Shown here one piece after another: positions 7,852 to 18,142 of a stretch of DNA of 64,000 bases (position 1 is the stretch's first letter; each line of letters begins with the position of its first letter). The stretch covers positions 50,847-114,846 of the forward strand of contig JAKPFT010000018.1 of NCBI GenBank assembly GCA_029551285.1. Reading direction: 5' to 3'. This DNA is from a bacterium (GTDB lineage Bacteria > Ratteibacteria > UBA8468 > B48-G9 > DSTR01). The notes under the pieces are model-generated. The model made no database searches, was not told the origin of the DNA, and saw only the letters and a program-made list of their open reading frames with translations. A program made the translations under genes and the position numbers.

Positions 7852-10653
7852 ATGGAGAAGACTCTTCGGCTGATAGTAGTTTTCTACCTGGTGGTGGCCT
7901 GCCCGTCTTTTTCTCAACCGGTGAGAAATATTCTCTGGGATGGCGGCCTGGAAACCGGTTATGGAAATGGCTACTGGGGCACAATCAGGGGCAACTACGG
8001 GCCCAATCGGCGGTCAGCCTGGTCCAATGGTCTGGTCAGACTCAAGCAGACGGTGGCCAGCCGTTGCTACTGGCTGCAGGAAGGAACCTACAGTCTCTGT
8101 GTCTGGGTGAAACGCGCCCCTGGTTTTGAAAAGGAACCTCTGGAGATAGGTCTTCTTCTGACAAACCTGAACTATTACGGCGACAAAGAAAAAAATGAGT
8201 ACCGGAAAAAATTTTCTGTGCCTGAGGGAGAAGGACTTCACCGGCTGGGATGGAGTTTCACCATCAAGGCGCCAGTGCGGCCGGTCTTCCATGTGGAGAT
8301 TGCCCCCCTCACCGGGAAAGAAGGCGAAGGCCTGTTTCTTGATGCGGTGAGTCTTACGCCGGGAGATAAACTCCCGGAGAAGATGGTCCCGGCCGCTGAT
8401 ATAGAAGCAGGCTTTTTTGTTCCTGAAGAGACCGGTATTTATAATGACGGAGAGGAAAGGGTTGTAGAGTTGCTCATTGCTAACCACGGTCCGGAGCGGA
8501 AAGCCAGGGTTCGCTGGGAAATTTATAATTACCTTGAGGAACCGGTCAGGTCAGGCGTGGTGGAGGAAGTTTTCCCCGCAGGGAAAACGGTCCGCCGGCG
8601 TCTGCCGGTACATGACCTGCCCTGGAACGGGTACCGTTTCGCCTGTGAAGTGGAAGGTCAGCCGGTGTTGGGTGATGGCCTGGCCGCTTTCTTGCCCGAA
8701 ATCTCTCAGGATGCCTTTCCCCTCTATGGCGGGGATGCGGCCATCAATTCTGTTTCCTCTGACTTCACCGGCCGTTTCCTGCGCAAGTTAGGGATGAAGA
8801 ACGGTACCACCCTTTCCTGCGGTGGTCAGATTGGCCGCTGGCTGCTGGTCAATCCGGAAGAAGGTAAATACATCTGGCACGATGAAGAGGTGGACACGGT
8901 GCGAAGGCAGGGCGTGGAAGTGATTGGTTTTCTCGGGCTAAAATACCCGCCGGCCTGGGTGCGACAGAAATACATGAAGGGCAACACCATCGTTGACGAA
9001 GCCGGTTTTACCAGTGCTTTCTGTACCTATGTGGAAGCCTTTGTCCGGCACTACCGGGAAAGGATTCCAGTGGTTCATTTTGAAGATGAAATCCATGGCG
9101 CCTATCCCATAGAGCAGGTTGCCCGGATTTACCGGGCCGCCATGGAGACGGTGAGAAAAGTGGCCCGGGAATGCGGAATCAGGGTTACTTCGGGAATCAA
9201 TGCCACCAAACCTGAGTGGTGGGCAAAATTCATTGACCTGGTTGGTCCGTCCTGCATTGATTTTGTCAGCCAGAATACCAATCTGCGGCCATCCTGGACC
9301 CTTCAGACCTTGACCATTATGCGGGAGAAGAACTGCTTTCCTGAATATTTTTACACCATCGGGGTAGGACAGAAAAGCGTTCTCAGGAAGACCTCCTTGA
9401 TTCTGGACCGGGCCGCCAGCGGCACGCCGCCGGGTCTTTTTGCCTGGCAGTTGATGATGACGGCCTGGTTGAGCCGTCCCTACGGAACAGAGGAATTCAG
9501 GCACGGACCGCTGCTGCGTTTCGGTTACTATGACCTGCGGACCCTGGGCCAGGCCGTTTACATTCCGCAGGCCGGCAAAACCGGTCTGGAGTATGACAAC
9601 TCGCCCACCCTTGGCCTGCAGGCGCTGGCCATGCAGAAATACTGGCTTTCCGGGAAACGGCCGGTTAGAGACTTCCAGAGTCCACTCAGTCTGAAAGGCT
9701 ATCCCACAGCCACAGAACCACTCTTTGCCTACCCCTTCCGGGACGAGAAGTCAGCGGTGATTGTTCTGACCACTGCCGAGGCCGTGGACCTCAACTCCAG
9801 GGACTTTGATTGTCAGTGGCGACTTTCCGGGATTGATTTCAGCCGCTACCGTGGAAAAGACATTTACGGACAACCGCTGGTGGTTGCACCTGACGGCTCA
9901 CTTTCCGTCAAGCAGTTGCCGGTTATCTTCCCGGAGTGTCCGGCCGAGAAACTTTCTGAAACGTTGGCGGCTTTCCGTCAACTCAAGGGGGAAAGGGGCG
10001 TGGCCAGCCGGAGTCAGCAGCTTACTTATGGAAATTATCTTGTCCGGATAAACCCGGATGAGCCAGGTTACCTGTGGATAAGCCGCAAGGAGAAAGACCG
10101 GGAAGTTCCACTCCTGGACCGCCTCACCGGTTATCCTGCCTTACCGAAACCTGAAGTGGAAATCAGTGAAACCAGAACCGCCGGTTCGGTTCTTCTGAAA
10201 TTTGGCCAGTTAATCCAGTTAGGAGTACGGGTCTCATCAGAGGGGGTGTCCCTTCAATGGAGCCACAGCAACAATCAAACCAGCCCGGTGCAGCAGTCAG
10301 TGCGTTTCCGGGTGACCTACGCTGGTGCCGGCCGGGAAATTGTTATTCAGGAGGGAGAAAGGATCATCGCCGGCAAACTGCGGGAAGACTACGGCGAACT
10401 GGTTCCCCTGCCAGCGCCGGCTCCGGCGGCTATTCCGGTTAACTCTTCCCGGGTCACGATAAAGGATTTTGCAACTTTTGACCTTTCCGGCGCTACCGGC
10501 CAGGGAATCTTCAGCCCGTCAACCGGCTTTCGCTGGAAGACCCAGGATGGTGAGGCTTTCCTGGAAGCCGTCTATACAATTAATCCTTATGCCGGCGGTG
10601 GTTCCAGAGGAGTGCAACGGATTCACCTGGAGATTAAAGTTGTTGCGCCGTAA
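7852..10653 (+). CDS. Large secreted protein: N-terminal CBM-like region plus TIM-barrel glycosidase-like domain, family unclear
   Basis: Signal-like N-terminus; GLETGYGNGYWGTIRGNYGPNRRSAW jelly-roll-like start; NGTTLSCGGQIGRWLLVNPEEGKYIWHDEEVD...YPPAWV resembles clan GH-A beta-galactosidase-like proteins. Confidence 0.7.
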   Translation: MEKTLRLIVVFYLVVACPSFSQPVRNILWDGGLETGYGNGYWGTIRGNYGPNRRSAWSNGLVRLKQTVASRCYWLQEGTYSLCVWVKRAPGFEKEPLEIGLLLTNLNYYGDKEKNEYRKKFSVPEGEGLHRLGWSFTIKAPVRPVFHVEIAPLTGKEGEGLFLDAVSLTPGDKLPEKMVPAADIEAGFFVPEETGIYNDGEERVVELLIANHGPERKARVRWEIYNYLEEPVRSGVVEEVFPAGKTVRRRLPVHDLPWNGYRFACEVEGQPVLGDGLAAFLPEISQDAFPLYGGDAAINSVSSDFTGRFLRKLGMKNGTTLSCGGQIGRWLLVNPEEGKYIWHDEEVDTVRRQGVEVIGFLGLKYPPAWVRQKYMKGNTIVDEAGFTSAFCTYVEAFVRHYRERIPVVHFEDEIHGAYPIEQVARIYRAAMETVRKVARECGIRVTSGINATKPEWWAKFIDLVGPSCIDFVSQNTNLRPSWTLQTLTIMREKNCFPEYFYTIGVGQKSVLRKTSLILDRAASGTPPGLFAWQLMMTAWLSRPYGTEEFRHGPLLRFGYYDLRTLGQAVYIPQAGKTGLEYDNSPTLGLQALAMQKYWLSGKRPVRDFQSPLSLKGYPTATEPLFAYPFRDEKSAVIVLTTAEAVDLNSRDFDCQWRLSGIDFSRYRGKDIYGQPLVVAPDGSLSVKQLPVIFPECPAEKLSETLAAFRQLKGERGVASRSQQLTYGNYLVRINPDEPGYLWISRKEKDREVPLLDRLTGYPALPKPEVEISETRTAGSVLLKFGQLIQLGVRVSSEGVSLQWSHSNNQTSPVQQSVRFRVTYAGAGREIVIQEGERIIAGKLREDYGELVPLPAPAPAAIPVNSSRVTIKDFATFDLSGATGQGIFSPSTGFRWKTQDGEAFLEAVYTINPYAGGGSRGVQRIHLEIKVVAP

Positions 10654-10731
10654 TCCCGGGGAAAAGGGAAAAAGTGCGCTGGCGCCGGCGCTGCCTGGGC
10701 GGGAGCGACTTCTGACAGTAGTCCACGATTT

Positions 10732-12291
10732 TCAGGGAGAGACTTTTTCCACGGAAAGGCCGCGCCTTTCCAGGAGGGAACCTTCCAGCCGAAACAGGTC
10801 CACCAGTGAAGTAAGGTAGTTCACCACAGCCTCAATCTCCGCAATCTGGCTGGAGAGAAGGTCTCGCTGGGTCTGGGCAACCAGAAGGGGCGTGGAACGG
10901 CCCACACGAAACTTTTCTGTTTCGGCCCGCAGTTTCTCTTCCTGCAGCACTCTGGTGGCTGCCACCGCCGTAATCTGCTGATAGGTGCGATTCACTTCCA
11001 GGTAAGCGGAGCGGACATCCAGGATGACCAGCTGAGACAGGTTTTCCAGGGCTTCCTCAGCCTGCTGTCGGCTCAGCCTGGCGCGCTGGTACTGGGCCTT
11101 AGCCTGCCGGTTGCCCACCGGCCACTGAAAGGCCAGACCGGCCGCAACCTCATAACCTTTTCCGGTAATGTCCTGAAGTGAGCCACCAAAAGAATTAGCA
11201 TAGCCGGTTTTTCCCAGCGTCAGAAAAAAATCTAATTTAGGTAACAGACCATTTTTTGTTTTCACCAGTTCCACCTCGTTCCGCTGAAGGCTCAAACGCG
11301 CCTGCTGCAGTTCCGGACGAAGCCGCAGCGCCAGGGCACAGTGGTTTTCAATGGCATCAAGTTTCACCTGCGGGACAGCCGGCAGGTCCTTAAGGATAAC
11401 TTCACTTTCCCAGGAGCCATCTGGCGGATTCAACAATCTTAACAGTTGTAACCGGATACTTTCCATTTTGCTGGTGGCGTTGATAAGCGCTTCCCGGCGC
11501 AGGGCCACTTCTGCCTGAGCCGCGGCCAGTTCAATCTCAGCCAGTTTGCCCACACTGATTTTTTCCTCAGTCTCCTTCAGTTGCTGCTCGGCTAACTTCA
11601 GGGAGTCCTGGTAGATTTCTATCTCTCTTCTGGCTAAAGCATACTGCCAGTAAGTTTTTTCAATCTCAGCCACGATGTTTTCCGCCAGTGCCTGCAACTC
11701 GTATTCAGAAGCAAAACTGTCCAGTCTGGCCTGCCGCAGTCTGGCCAGATTGGCTTCTACGTCAGCACCCTGCAGCAACGCCTGGGTCACCGTCAGTCCC
11801 AGTCTGGTGGTGTGCAGGTTGCTGTAAAGGCTGGACCAGTCTTTTGCGGTGCTTAACTCAGTCACGAAACTGGTTCCGCCAGGCAGAAGACGGCTGAAAC
11901 CACCACTTAAGTTAACCTGGCTGCTGGTGGTTCCGGTTAAGGCGCCAGTGGTCCGGGAGGGTGTTTGAGCGTGCTGCCGGGAAAGAGAAAGACCGGCTTC
12001 AAGGGTCGGGTCAAACCTTGCCTTTTCCTCTTCTTCGTATGTTTTGCGAACAGCTGGAGTAAGTTTCTCCACCCGCAGCGCCTGGTTGTTCTGAAGCCCC
12101 AGAAGCACGGCCTCCCGCAGGCCGAGAGTGAGCGTTTTCGCCGCCAGGGCAGTCTCTGACCTGGTGGCGGAACTTAAGGAGGGGGCCGCCTCAGTTCCGA
12201 TAAGTTTTGTCAGAAACAGGATGCTGACCAGCAGGAGAATTTCCTTCCCTGATTTCTGAGAAACCCACCCGGATAGTTTTCTTTCAGGCAT
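10732..12291 (-). CDS. TolC-family outer membrane efflux protein
   Basis: Repeated coiled-coil segments (LRQARLDSFASEYELQALAENIVAEIEKTYWQYALARREIEIYQDSLKLAEQQLKETEEKISVGKLAEIELAAAQAEVALRREALINA). Likely start at the internal Met MPERKLSGW. Confidence 0.88.
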   Translation of the reverse strand: MPERKLSGWVSQKSGKEILLLVSILFLTKLIGTEAAPSLSSATRSETALAAKTLTLGLREAVLLGLQNNQALRVEKLTPAVRKTYEEEEKARFDPTLEAGLSLSRQHAQTPSRTTGALTGTTSSQVNLSGGFSRLLPGGTSFVTELSTAKDWSSLYSNLHTTRLGLTVTQALLQGADVEANLARLRQARLDSFASEYELQALAENIVAEIEKTYWQYALARREIEIYQDSLKLAEQQLKETEEKISVGKLAEIELAAAQAEVALRREALINATSKMESIRLQLLRLLNPPDGSWESEVILKDLPAVPQVKLDAIENHCALALRLRPELQQARLSLQRNEVELVKTKNGLLPKLDFFLTLGKTGYANSFGGSLQDITGKGYEVAAGLAFQWPVGNRQAKAQYQRARLSRQQAEEALENLSQLVILDVRSAYLEVNRTYQQITAVAATRVLQEEKLRAETEKFRVGRSTPLLVAQTQRDLLSSQIAEIEAVVNYLTSLVDLFRLEGSLLERRGLSVEKVSP

Positions 12292-15200
12292 GGTTTTCCT
12301 CCTTCCCCTGATTGAGACGACTTTCAAAGAAATGATAGACGACCGGTACGAAAAGCAGGGTAATCAGCGTGGAACTGAGTAATCCTCCGATGACCGCACG
12401 GGCTAAAGGCGCCTGGAACTCACCGCCCTCACCAAGACCCAGCGCCATAGGCACAAGTGCCAGTATTGTCGTCAGGGCCGTCATCAGAATGGGCCGAAGC
12501 CGGCGCCGGCCAGCTTCTTCAATGGCTTCTTTAAGCTGGAAGCGGTCACGATGACGCAGCAGGTTAATATGGTCCACCAGCACAATGGCGTTATTGACCA
12601 CAATCCCGCCCAGCATGATACAGCCGATAATGGACTGCAGATTAAAGGTTGTCCCGCTCAGGAAAAGCAACCAGAGAACGCCGATGGCCGCTGGCGGGAC
12701 AGAAAACATGACCACAAAAGGGTCCTGCAGGGACTCATACAGGGAGACCATAACCATGTACACCAGTACCAGGGATAATACGAAAACCAGTACCAGTTCC
12801 TGAAATGCCTCCTGCTGCTGCTCATACTCGCCTCCAAAACCGATGGAGAAATCGGCCGGCAGGGTGAGCGAGGAGAGCCGCTCTTTAATATCCCTCAAAA
12901 CGGAGCCGAGGTCGCGGTCACTGATATTGGCGGAAACCGTGACCAGCCGCTCCTGGTCCTTTCTCTGAATGCTGACAGGACCACGGTGCGCCTGAGTCTT
13001 CACCACATTTTTCAGAAGCACCGCTTCTCCCCGGGAGTTGGTCACGGTCAGATTCAGAATCTCGCTTAAAGCCATCCGGTCAGCATCCTTAAACTGGACA
13101 AGTATCCGGTATTCCTTGCCGCCCTCGCGGTAGTAACTGGCGATACTGCCTCCCAAAGTGGTTTCCAGCGTCTGAGCAATCTGGGAGACGGTGAGCTTCA
13201 TATCCGCGGCCTTGCTCCGGTCAATCAGTATAAGTTCCTCCGGAGTGCTGGATTCCCGGCTGATCACGGCATCGGTCACGCCTTCCACATCCTCCACGAT
13301 TTTTTTCACCTGGGCGGCCAGGCCATCGGCTGTTTCCAGGTCATAACCTCTGATTTCCACCTGGACTCTTTCGCCGCCGCCGCCAAAGCCGCGCATAAGC
13401 ATCATGGTAAACATCCCTGTGCCGGCCCGGGTGCGGATGGTCAGTCCGGGAATGCTGGACAACTTCCGGCGTAAGGCTGCGGCGACCTGGTCGCTGGAAC
13501 GCTTTCGCTGACTCTTAGGCTTTAACGCAATCCGCATCTGACCCCTGTGGCTTCCGGTGGAACCATAACCGAAGCCGCCGCCGATGGTGGCTACCATGCT
13601 TTTCCTCTCTTTGACTTCATCGTTGACCACAGTTTCCATGGCCTGGAACTGTTCCTCCAGCACCGCCAGTTTCGTTCCCACCTCAGCCTCAGCCTCCACC
13701 CGAACTTCAGCTTCATCGCTCTGGGGCATCAGTTCCACGCCAATGAGAGGCGCCAGCAGGAAACTGCCTGCCAGCAACAGAAGGACGCTGAGCACCACCC
13801 GGCGCCGATGCGAGAGTGCCCAGTGTAAAGATTGTTTATAAGCCTTTTCCATCTGTTCAAACATTTTTCCAGTAATTATAATGAGTTTATGGCCGAGGGT
13901 CTCGTGGGACCAGGTGGAGAGGTCTAACGGGTGAAGATACCTTGAAGCCAGCATGGGAACAACGGAAAGAGCGACGATTAGAGAACACAGCAAGGCAAAA
14001 GAAACGACTATGGCTAACTGTCGGAACAGCGCTCCGGCCATGCCCCGCAGGAAGACCAGCGGCAGAAAAACCACCACGGTGGTTAAGGTGCTGGCGATGA
14101 CCGCTGCGGCTACCTCCTGACTGCCCTGAATTGCAGCCTGTTCCGAACTGAGACCGGACTCCCGCAGGCGGTAAATGTTCTCCAGCACGACAATGGAGTT
14201 GTCCACCAGCATCCCCACGCCCAGAGCCAGGCCACCGAGGGTCATCATATTCAGGGTGAAGCCAGAAAAATAGATCAGGGCAAAGGTAGTGATAATGGAG
14301 GTGGGAATGGAAATGGCGATGATGGCGGTACTGGCAATATTCCGGAGGAAAAAGAGCAGAACCAGGATGGCAAAGCCGCCGCCGTAGAAAGCCGAGGAAC
14401 CCACGGAAGCGATGGAACGTTTGATATAGTCTGCAGAATCAACAATCGGCACCAGTTCTATCTGCGGCATCTCCCGATTGATTTTTTCCACTTCGGCCAG
14501 GACCAGCCGGGCCACTTCTACGGTGTTTTTGCCTGATTGTTTGGTCACGGCCAGGTAAACTCCCGGCCGGCCATTGACCCGGACAATCCGGGTGACCTTC
14601 TGAGCCCGGTCCTCCACGCTGGCGATCTCCTTCAGCCTGACCGGGACGCCACCAATAACGGCCACCACTGTTTCCCGAATCTGCTCCAGGCTGGTATATT
14701 CTCCTGGCGTGCGAATGATGACATCGTAATGGCCGCGTTCTACACTGCCGGCTGGCTGGGTGACATTGCTGGCTTTGATGGCGTTGAGAATTTGCTCCAG
14801 CGGTATTCCCAGGGCTTTGATGCGGCTGGCGTACAGACTGACGCGAATTTCTCTTTCCAGACCTCCCCGGATGTCCAGGGAAGCCACACCCGGAATTCTT
14901 TCCAGACGGTACTTTATCTGGTCATCAATGACCTTCCGCAATTGGATAGGGTCTAACACGCTGGAGGCGCCCATGATGAGAATGGGCATGCTGGAAGGGT
15001 CAAACTTCATCAATCTGGGCCGGTCCATATCTTCCGGCAGACGGGAAATAATTCTGTCCACCCGGTCCCGGACGTCGTTGGCGGCCACATCAAGGTCTGT
15101 TCCCCAGGAGAAAGATACCCGGACCTGGCTTCGGCCTTCAGAAGATTCAGAAGAGATTTCTTCCACACCGGGGACAGCGCTCACGGCTTCTTCAATGGGT

Positions 15201-15394
15201 CGGGTGACCAGTTCTTCCATTTCTTCCGGACTGGCATTCTCGTAGGTGGAAGAAAGGACCAGGGTAGGGTAGCTGATATCCGGCATGAGGTCTATCGGCA
15301 GTCTTCTTAAGGCAATACCGCCGATGATGAGGGCGCTCAGCATCGCCATCATGGTCAGCTTTGGCCGCCGCACGCAGAAAGCAGAAAGGTTCAC
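12284..15394 (-). CDS. RND-family (AcrB/HAE1-type) efflux transporter, inner membrane subunit
   Basis: RRPKLTMMAMLSALIIGGIALRRLPIDLMPDISYPTLVLSSTYENASPEEMEELVTRPIEEAVSAVPGVEEISSESSEGRSQVRVSF; LGVGMLVDNSIVVLENIYRLRE. Confidence 0.95.
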   Translation of the reverse strand: MNLSAFCVRRPKLTMMAMLSALIIGGIALRRLPIDLMPDISYPTLVLSSTYENASPEEMEELVTRPIEEAVSAVPGVEEISSESSEGRSQVRVSFSWGTDLDVAANDVRDRVDRIISRLPEDMDRPRLMKFDPSSMPILIMGASSVLDPIQLRKVIDDQIKYRLERIPGVASLDIRGGLEREIRVSLYASRIKALGIPLEQILNAIKASNVTQPAGSVERGHYDVIIRTPGEYTSLEQIRETVVAVIGGVPVRLKEIASVEDRAQKVTRIVRVNGRPGVYLAVTKQSGKNTVEVARLVLAEVEKINREMPQIELVPIVDSADYIKRSIASVGSSAFYGGGFAILVLLFFLRNIASTAIIAISIPTSIITTFALIYFSGFTLNMMTLGGLALGVGMLVDNSIVVLENIYRLRESGLSSEQAAIQGSQEVAAAVIASTLTTVVVFLPLVFLRGMAGALFRQLAIVVSFALLCSLIVALSVVPMLASRYLHPLDLSTWSHETLGHKLIIITGKMFEQMEKAYKQSLHWALSHRRRVVLSVLLLLAGSFLLAPLIGVELMPQSDEAEVRVEAEAEVGTKLAVLEEQFQAMETVVNDEVKERKSMVATIGGGFGYGSTGSHRGQMRIALKPKSQRKRSSDQVAAALRRKLSSIPGLTIRTRAGTGMFTMMLMRGFGGGGERVQVEIRGYDLETADGLAAQVKKIVEDVEGVTDAVISRESSTPEELILIDRSKAADMKLTVSQIAQTLETTLGGSIASYYREGGKEYRILVQFKDADRMALSEILNLTVTNSRGEAVLLKNVVKTQAHRGPVSIQRKDQERLVTVSANISDRDLGSVLRDIKERLSSLTLPADFSIGFGGEYEQQQEAFQELVLVFVLSLVLVYMVMVSLYESLQDPFVVMFSVPPAAIGVLWLLFLSGTTFNLQSIIGCIMLGGIVVNNAIVLVDHINLLRHRDRFQLKEAIEEAGRRRLRPILMTALTTILALVPMALGLGEGGEFQAPLARAVIGGLLSSTLITLLFVPVVYHFFESRLNQGKEENHA

Positions 15395-16626
15395 GGACGT
15401 CCTCCAGCGACCTGGCGGCGGGAACTTTTGCCATGGCCAGTGGTGGCCGCACCGGAAGACTCCTTTTCCGGTAAAGTGACCGGTGAGCCATCGCTCAACA
15501 GGTGATGCCCCAGAGTTACCACATAGCCAGCCAGGGCGGGCCTGGTAATCTCCACTTCTTCTTCAGTGATAATGCCTGTTTCCACCGGGACAAAACGAAC
15601 CTTTTTCTCCTTTTCCTCCAGGAGAAAAACTCCCGGCTGCTCGCCCCGTTTAGTCAGGGCGGAAAAGGGCACTACCGTGGCTTGCTCATGGCGGGCCAGT
15701 TCTATCTCTGCCCGGACAAAGCCGCCTGGTTTGAGCAGATGTCCTGGATTGGCCGCGGTCACTTCCACCTGGGCCGCCCGCGCTTCTTCCTTGAGGGCCG
15801 GCGCAATCCTGACTATCCGGCCAACAAATTTTCTGTCGGCACAACTGTCAGTGGTGAAGGTCACCGTTTGACCCCGGTGTAGCCGGTAGTAGTCTTCCTC
15901 GGCTACGTGGAGAACTACCTTCACAGTATCTATATCCAGAATGGAGATGATGCCGTCATTAGCGCGCAGCATGGAGCCGACGTCAACGAAACGCTCGCCC
16001 ACCACTCTAATTTTGCTGCCACCTTCCCAGGTGGCCTGAATTCTGGTGAAGGAGAGTCTTACCTCGGCCGCCTTCAGCGCCGCCCTTTTCTGTTCTACCT
16101 GGGCTAGGGCCACCTTATACCTGGCTTCCCGGGCTTTATAGTTGGCCTCAACCTCATCTAATTCTGCCTGGGAGGCAATTTTCTTTTCCCGGAGAAGCCT
16201 GGTTCTTTCCAGGTCGCGTTTGGCCATCTCCAGACTGCTTTCACAGTCAAGAACATTGGCTTTAGCCACTTCTAATTCCGCCCGGGCGGCTTCCACCTCC
16301 TCCTGGTATTCCTGGCTGTCAAGGAGAGCCACCAGCTGGCCCTGGATGACCGTGTCTGCCACATCCACCAGCAGTTTCTCCAGTCTACCGGCAACTCTGG
16401 GCGCTACCACAAACCGGGATTGCGGCAAAATGGAACCGGTAAACCGGGCTGTTTCCGAAATGGTTTTCTTTGCTACCGGGGCCACCCTGACGGCGACCGG
16501 ACCCCGGGCTGGCTTACCGGCCGGCCCCCTGAGTGCTCTGGCGAGTTTTTGATAAACCTGTTTACCGAAAAGAGCCAGAACAAGCAGCACCAGTACCAGA
16601 AGAAACAACTTCCTGGCCTTTTTCAT
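15391..16626 (-). CDS. RND efflux periplasmic adaptor (membrane fusion protein)
   Basis: GRLEKLLVDVADTVIQGQLVALLDSQEYQEEVEAARAELEVAKANV lipoyl/hairpin domain; start overlaps the RND gene. Confidence 0.92.
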   Translation of the reverse strand: MKKARKLFLLVLVLLVLALFGKQVYQKLARALRGPAGKPARGPVAVRVAPVAKKTISETARFTGSILPQSRFVVAPRVAGRLEKLLVDVADTVIQGQLVALLDSQEYQEEVEAARAELEVAKANVLDCESSLEMAKRDLERTRLLREKKIASQAELDEVEANYKAREARYKVALAQVEQKRAALKAAEVRLSFTRIQATWEGGSKIRVVGERFVDVGSMLRANDGIISILDIDTVKVVLHVAEEDYYRLHRGQTVTFTTDSCADRKFVGRIVRIAPALKEEARAAQVEVTAANPGHLLKPGGFVRAEIELARHEQATVVPFSALTKRGEQPGVFLLEEKEKKVRFVPVETGIITEEEVEITRPALAGYVVTLGHHLLSDGSPVTLPEKESSGAATTGHGKSSRRQVAGGRP

Positions 16627-16854
16627 TTTTCTTTCCTCCGGGTAAAAATCTGTCTCAGTTTCCTTTGACGGACAGAGCAGGCCAATCGTTTATCACAGAC
16701 CTCTGCTGAACAGAAATTCTAACGGATATTTTAATCGCCTATTTGAACCTGTCAAGGAAAAAATTATCTGACTGAAAAGAATGGAACTAATTGCTTGCTC
16801 AGGTGAGTTATGTTATCCTTATAACCACGGCGACCCTGATGGAAAGGAGAAGCG

Positions 16855-17208
16855 ATGATTTACAAGCATGAGGAGTATATTGAAGAGAATGCTGCGGACA
16901 GCAAGTTTCCCATCAAGCAGATTGAACAGTTAACCTCTCTTGACGGGAAGGTGAAGAAGTTTATCGGTCGGGTTAGCCTGGCGCTTCAGACACCCATGGG
17001 AATGACGACTATTCCGGTGACCTTTGAGATTGAGGCCGCTACCATTCAGGAAGCCTTTGCTAAATTTTCCGAGCGGGCTGAAGCCGAAATTGAAAGTGCC
17101 AAACGAGACCTTCATGCGGAGCTGCAGGAGTTGCGGCGGCAGAATGCCAGCCGGATTATTCCCGCCACGGGAATCCCCACCGATATTAACAAGATTAAAC
17201 TGCCCTGA
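16855..17208 (+). CDS. Hypothetical protein, 117 aa
   Basis: Good RBS (ggaaaggagaagcgATG) directly before a cysteine synthase; no domain recognised. Confidence 0.7.
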   Translation: MIYKHEEYIEENAADSKFPIKQIEQLTSLDGKVKKFIGRVSLALQTPMGMTTIPVTFEIEAATIQEAFAKFSERAEAEIESAKRDLHAELQELRRQNASRIIPATGIPTDINKIKLP

Positions 17209-17235
17209 AGTGGAAAAACCCTGAGAGAGGTTTTC

Positions 17236-18123
17236 GTGGAAGTGAAAAGTGTGCTGGAACTGATTGGTCAGACAGCGCTGGTGCGTCTGGGCAAAGAACG
17301 AATTTTTGCCAAGGCTGAGTTTCTCAATCCTGGCGGCAGCATCAAGGATAGGGTAGCCCTGGCTATGATTGAAGGCGCCGAGCGCCGGGGCCGGCTAAAA
17401 CCGGACTCCATTATCGTGGAACCAACTTCTGGCAATACCGGTATCGCTGTGGCTCTGGTTGGCCGTCTTAAGGGTTACCGGGTGCGGATTGTTATGCCGG
17501 AAGGAATGAGTGAGGAAAGGAAAAAAATTATCAGAGCGTTAGGGGCAGAACTTATCCTGACGCCGGACCGTACCGGGATTGCCGGAGCGGTGGAAAAGGT
17601 GAGGGAACTGGCGGCGCAGGACCCAAGAATTTATGTCCCCCAGCAGTTTGAAAATCCGGACAATCCCAGGTGTCATTATGAACAAACGGCGGTGGAACTG
17701 TGGCGACAGATGGACGGCGAGATTTGCGCCTTTGTAGCCGGTGTGGGTAGCGGCGGGACACTTCAGGGCGTGGGCAAGTTTCTGAAAGACAAAAAACCGA
17801 AAATACTGGTGGCAGCAGTAGAACCAAAGGGTGTCTCGGCTCTTTTAGGCCATGAGCCGGGGCTTCATCGTATTCAGGGAATTGGCGATGGTTTTATTCC
17901 GGCCATCCTGGACGTTTCTCTGGTGGACCGGGTGATAGAAGTCAGTGATGAAGACGCCATTGAAACCACCCGCTGGCTCAGCCGGCAGCACGGTCTGCTG
18001 GTAGGCACTTCCTCAGGAGCCAATGTCTGGGCAGCCAGGCAGTTAGCGGCAGAATTAGACGGCAATATCGCCACCGTGCTTCCTGACCGGGCTGAACGCT
18101 ATTTCAGCACGGCTCTGCTTTAA
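17236..18123 (+). CDS. cysK: Cysteine synthase / PLP-dependent beta-family enzyme
   Basis: FLNPGGSIKDRVALAMIEGAE; EPTSGNTGIAVALVGRLKGYRVRIVMPEGMSEERK; GVGSGGTLQGVGKFLK; GTSSGANVWAA. Confidence 0.9.
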   Translation: MEVKSVLELIGQTALVRLGKERIFAKAEFLNPGGSIKDRVALAMIEGAERRGRLKPDSIIVEPTSGNTGIAVALVGRLKGYRVRIVMPEGMSEERKKIIRALGAELILTPDRTGIAGAVEKVRELAAQDPRIYVPQQFENPDNPRCHYEQTAVELWRQMDGEICAFVAGVGSGGTLQGVGKFLKDKKPKILVAAVEPKGVSALLGHEPGLHRIQGIGDGFIPAILDVSLVDRVIEVSDEDAIETTRWLSRQHGLLVGTSSGANVWAARQLAAELDGNIATVLPDRAERYFSTALL

Positions 18124-18142
18124 GAAAAATTTCAGGTGAGAA

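Noticed and set aside
13366-13398. Local cgccgccgccgccaaagccgcgc triplet-like run in the RND gene
   Set aside because: It encodes the Gly-rich loop GFGGGGERV in a well-supported CDS; ordinary low complexity.
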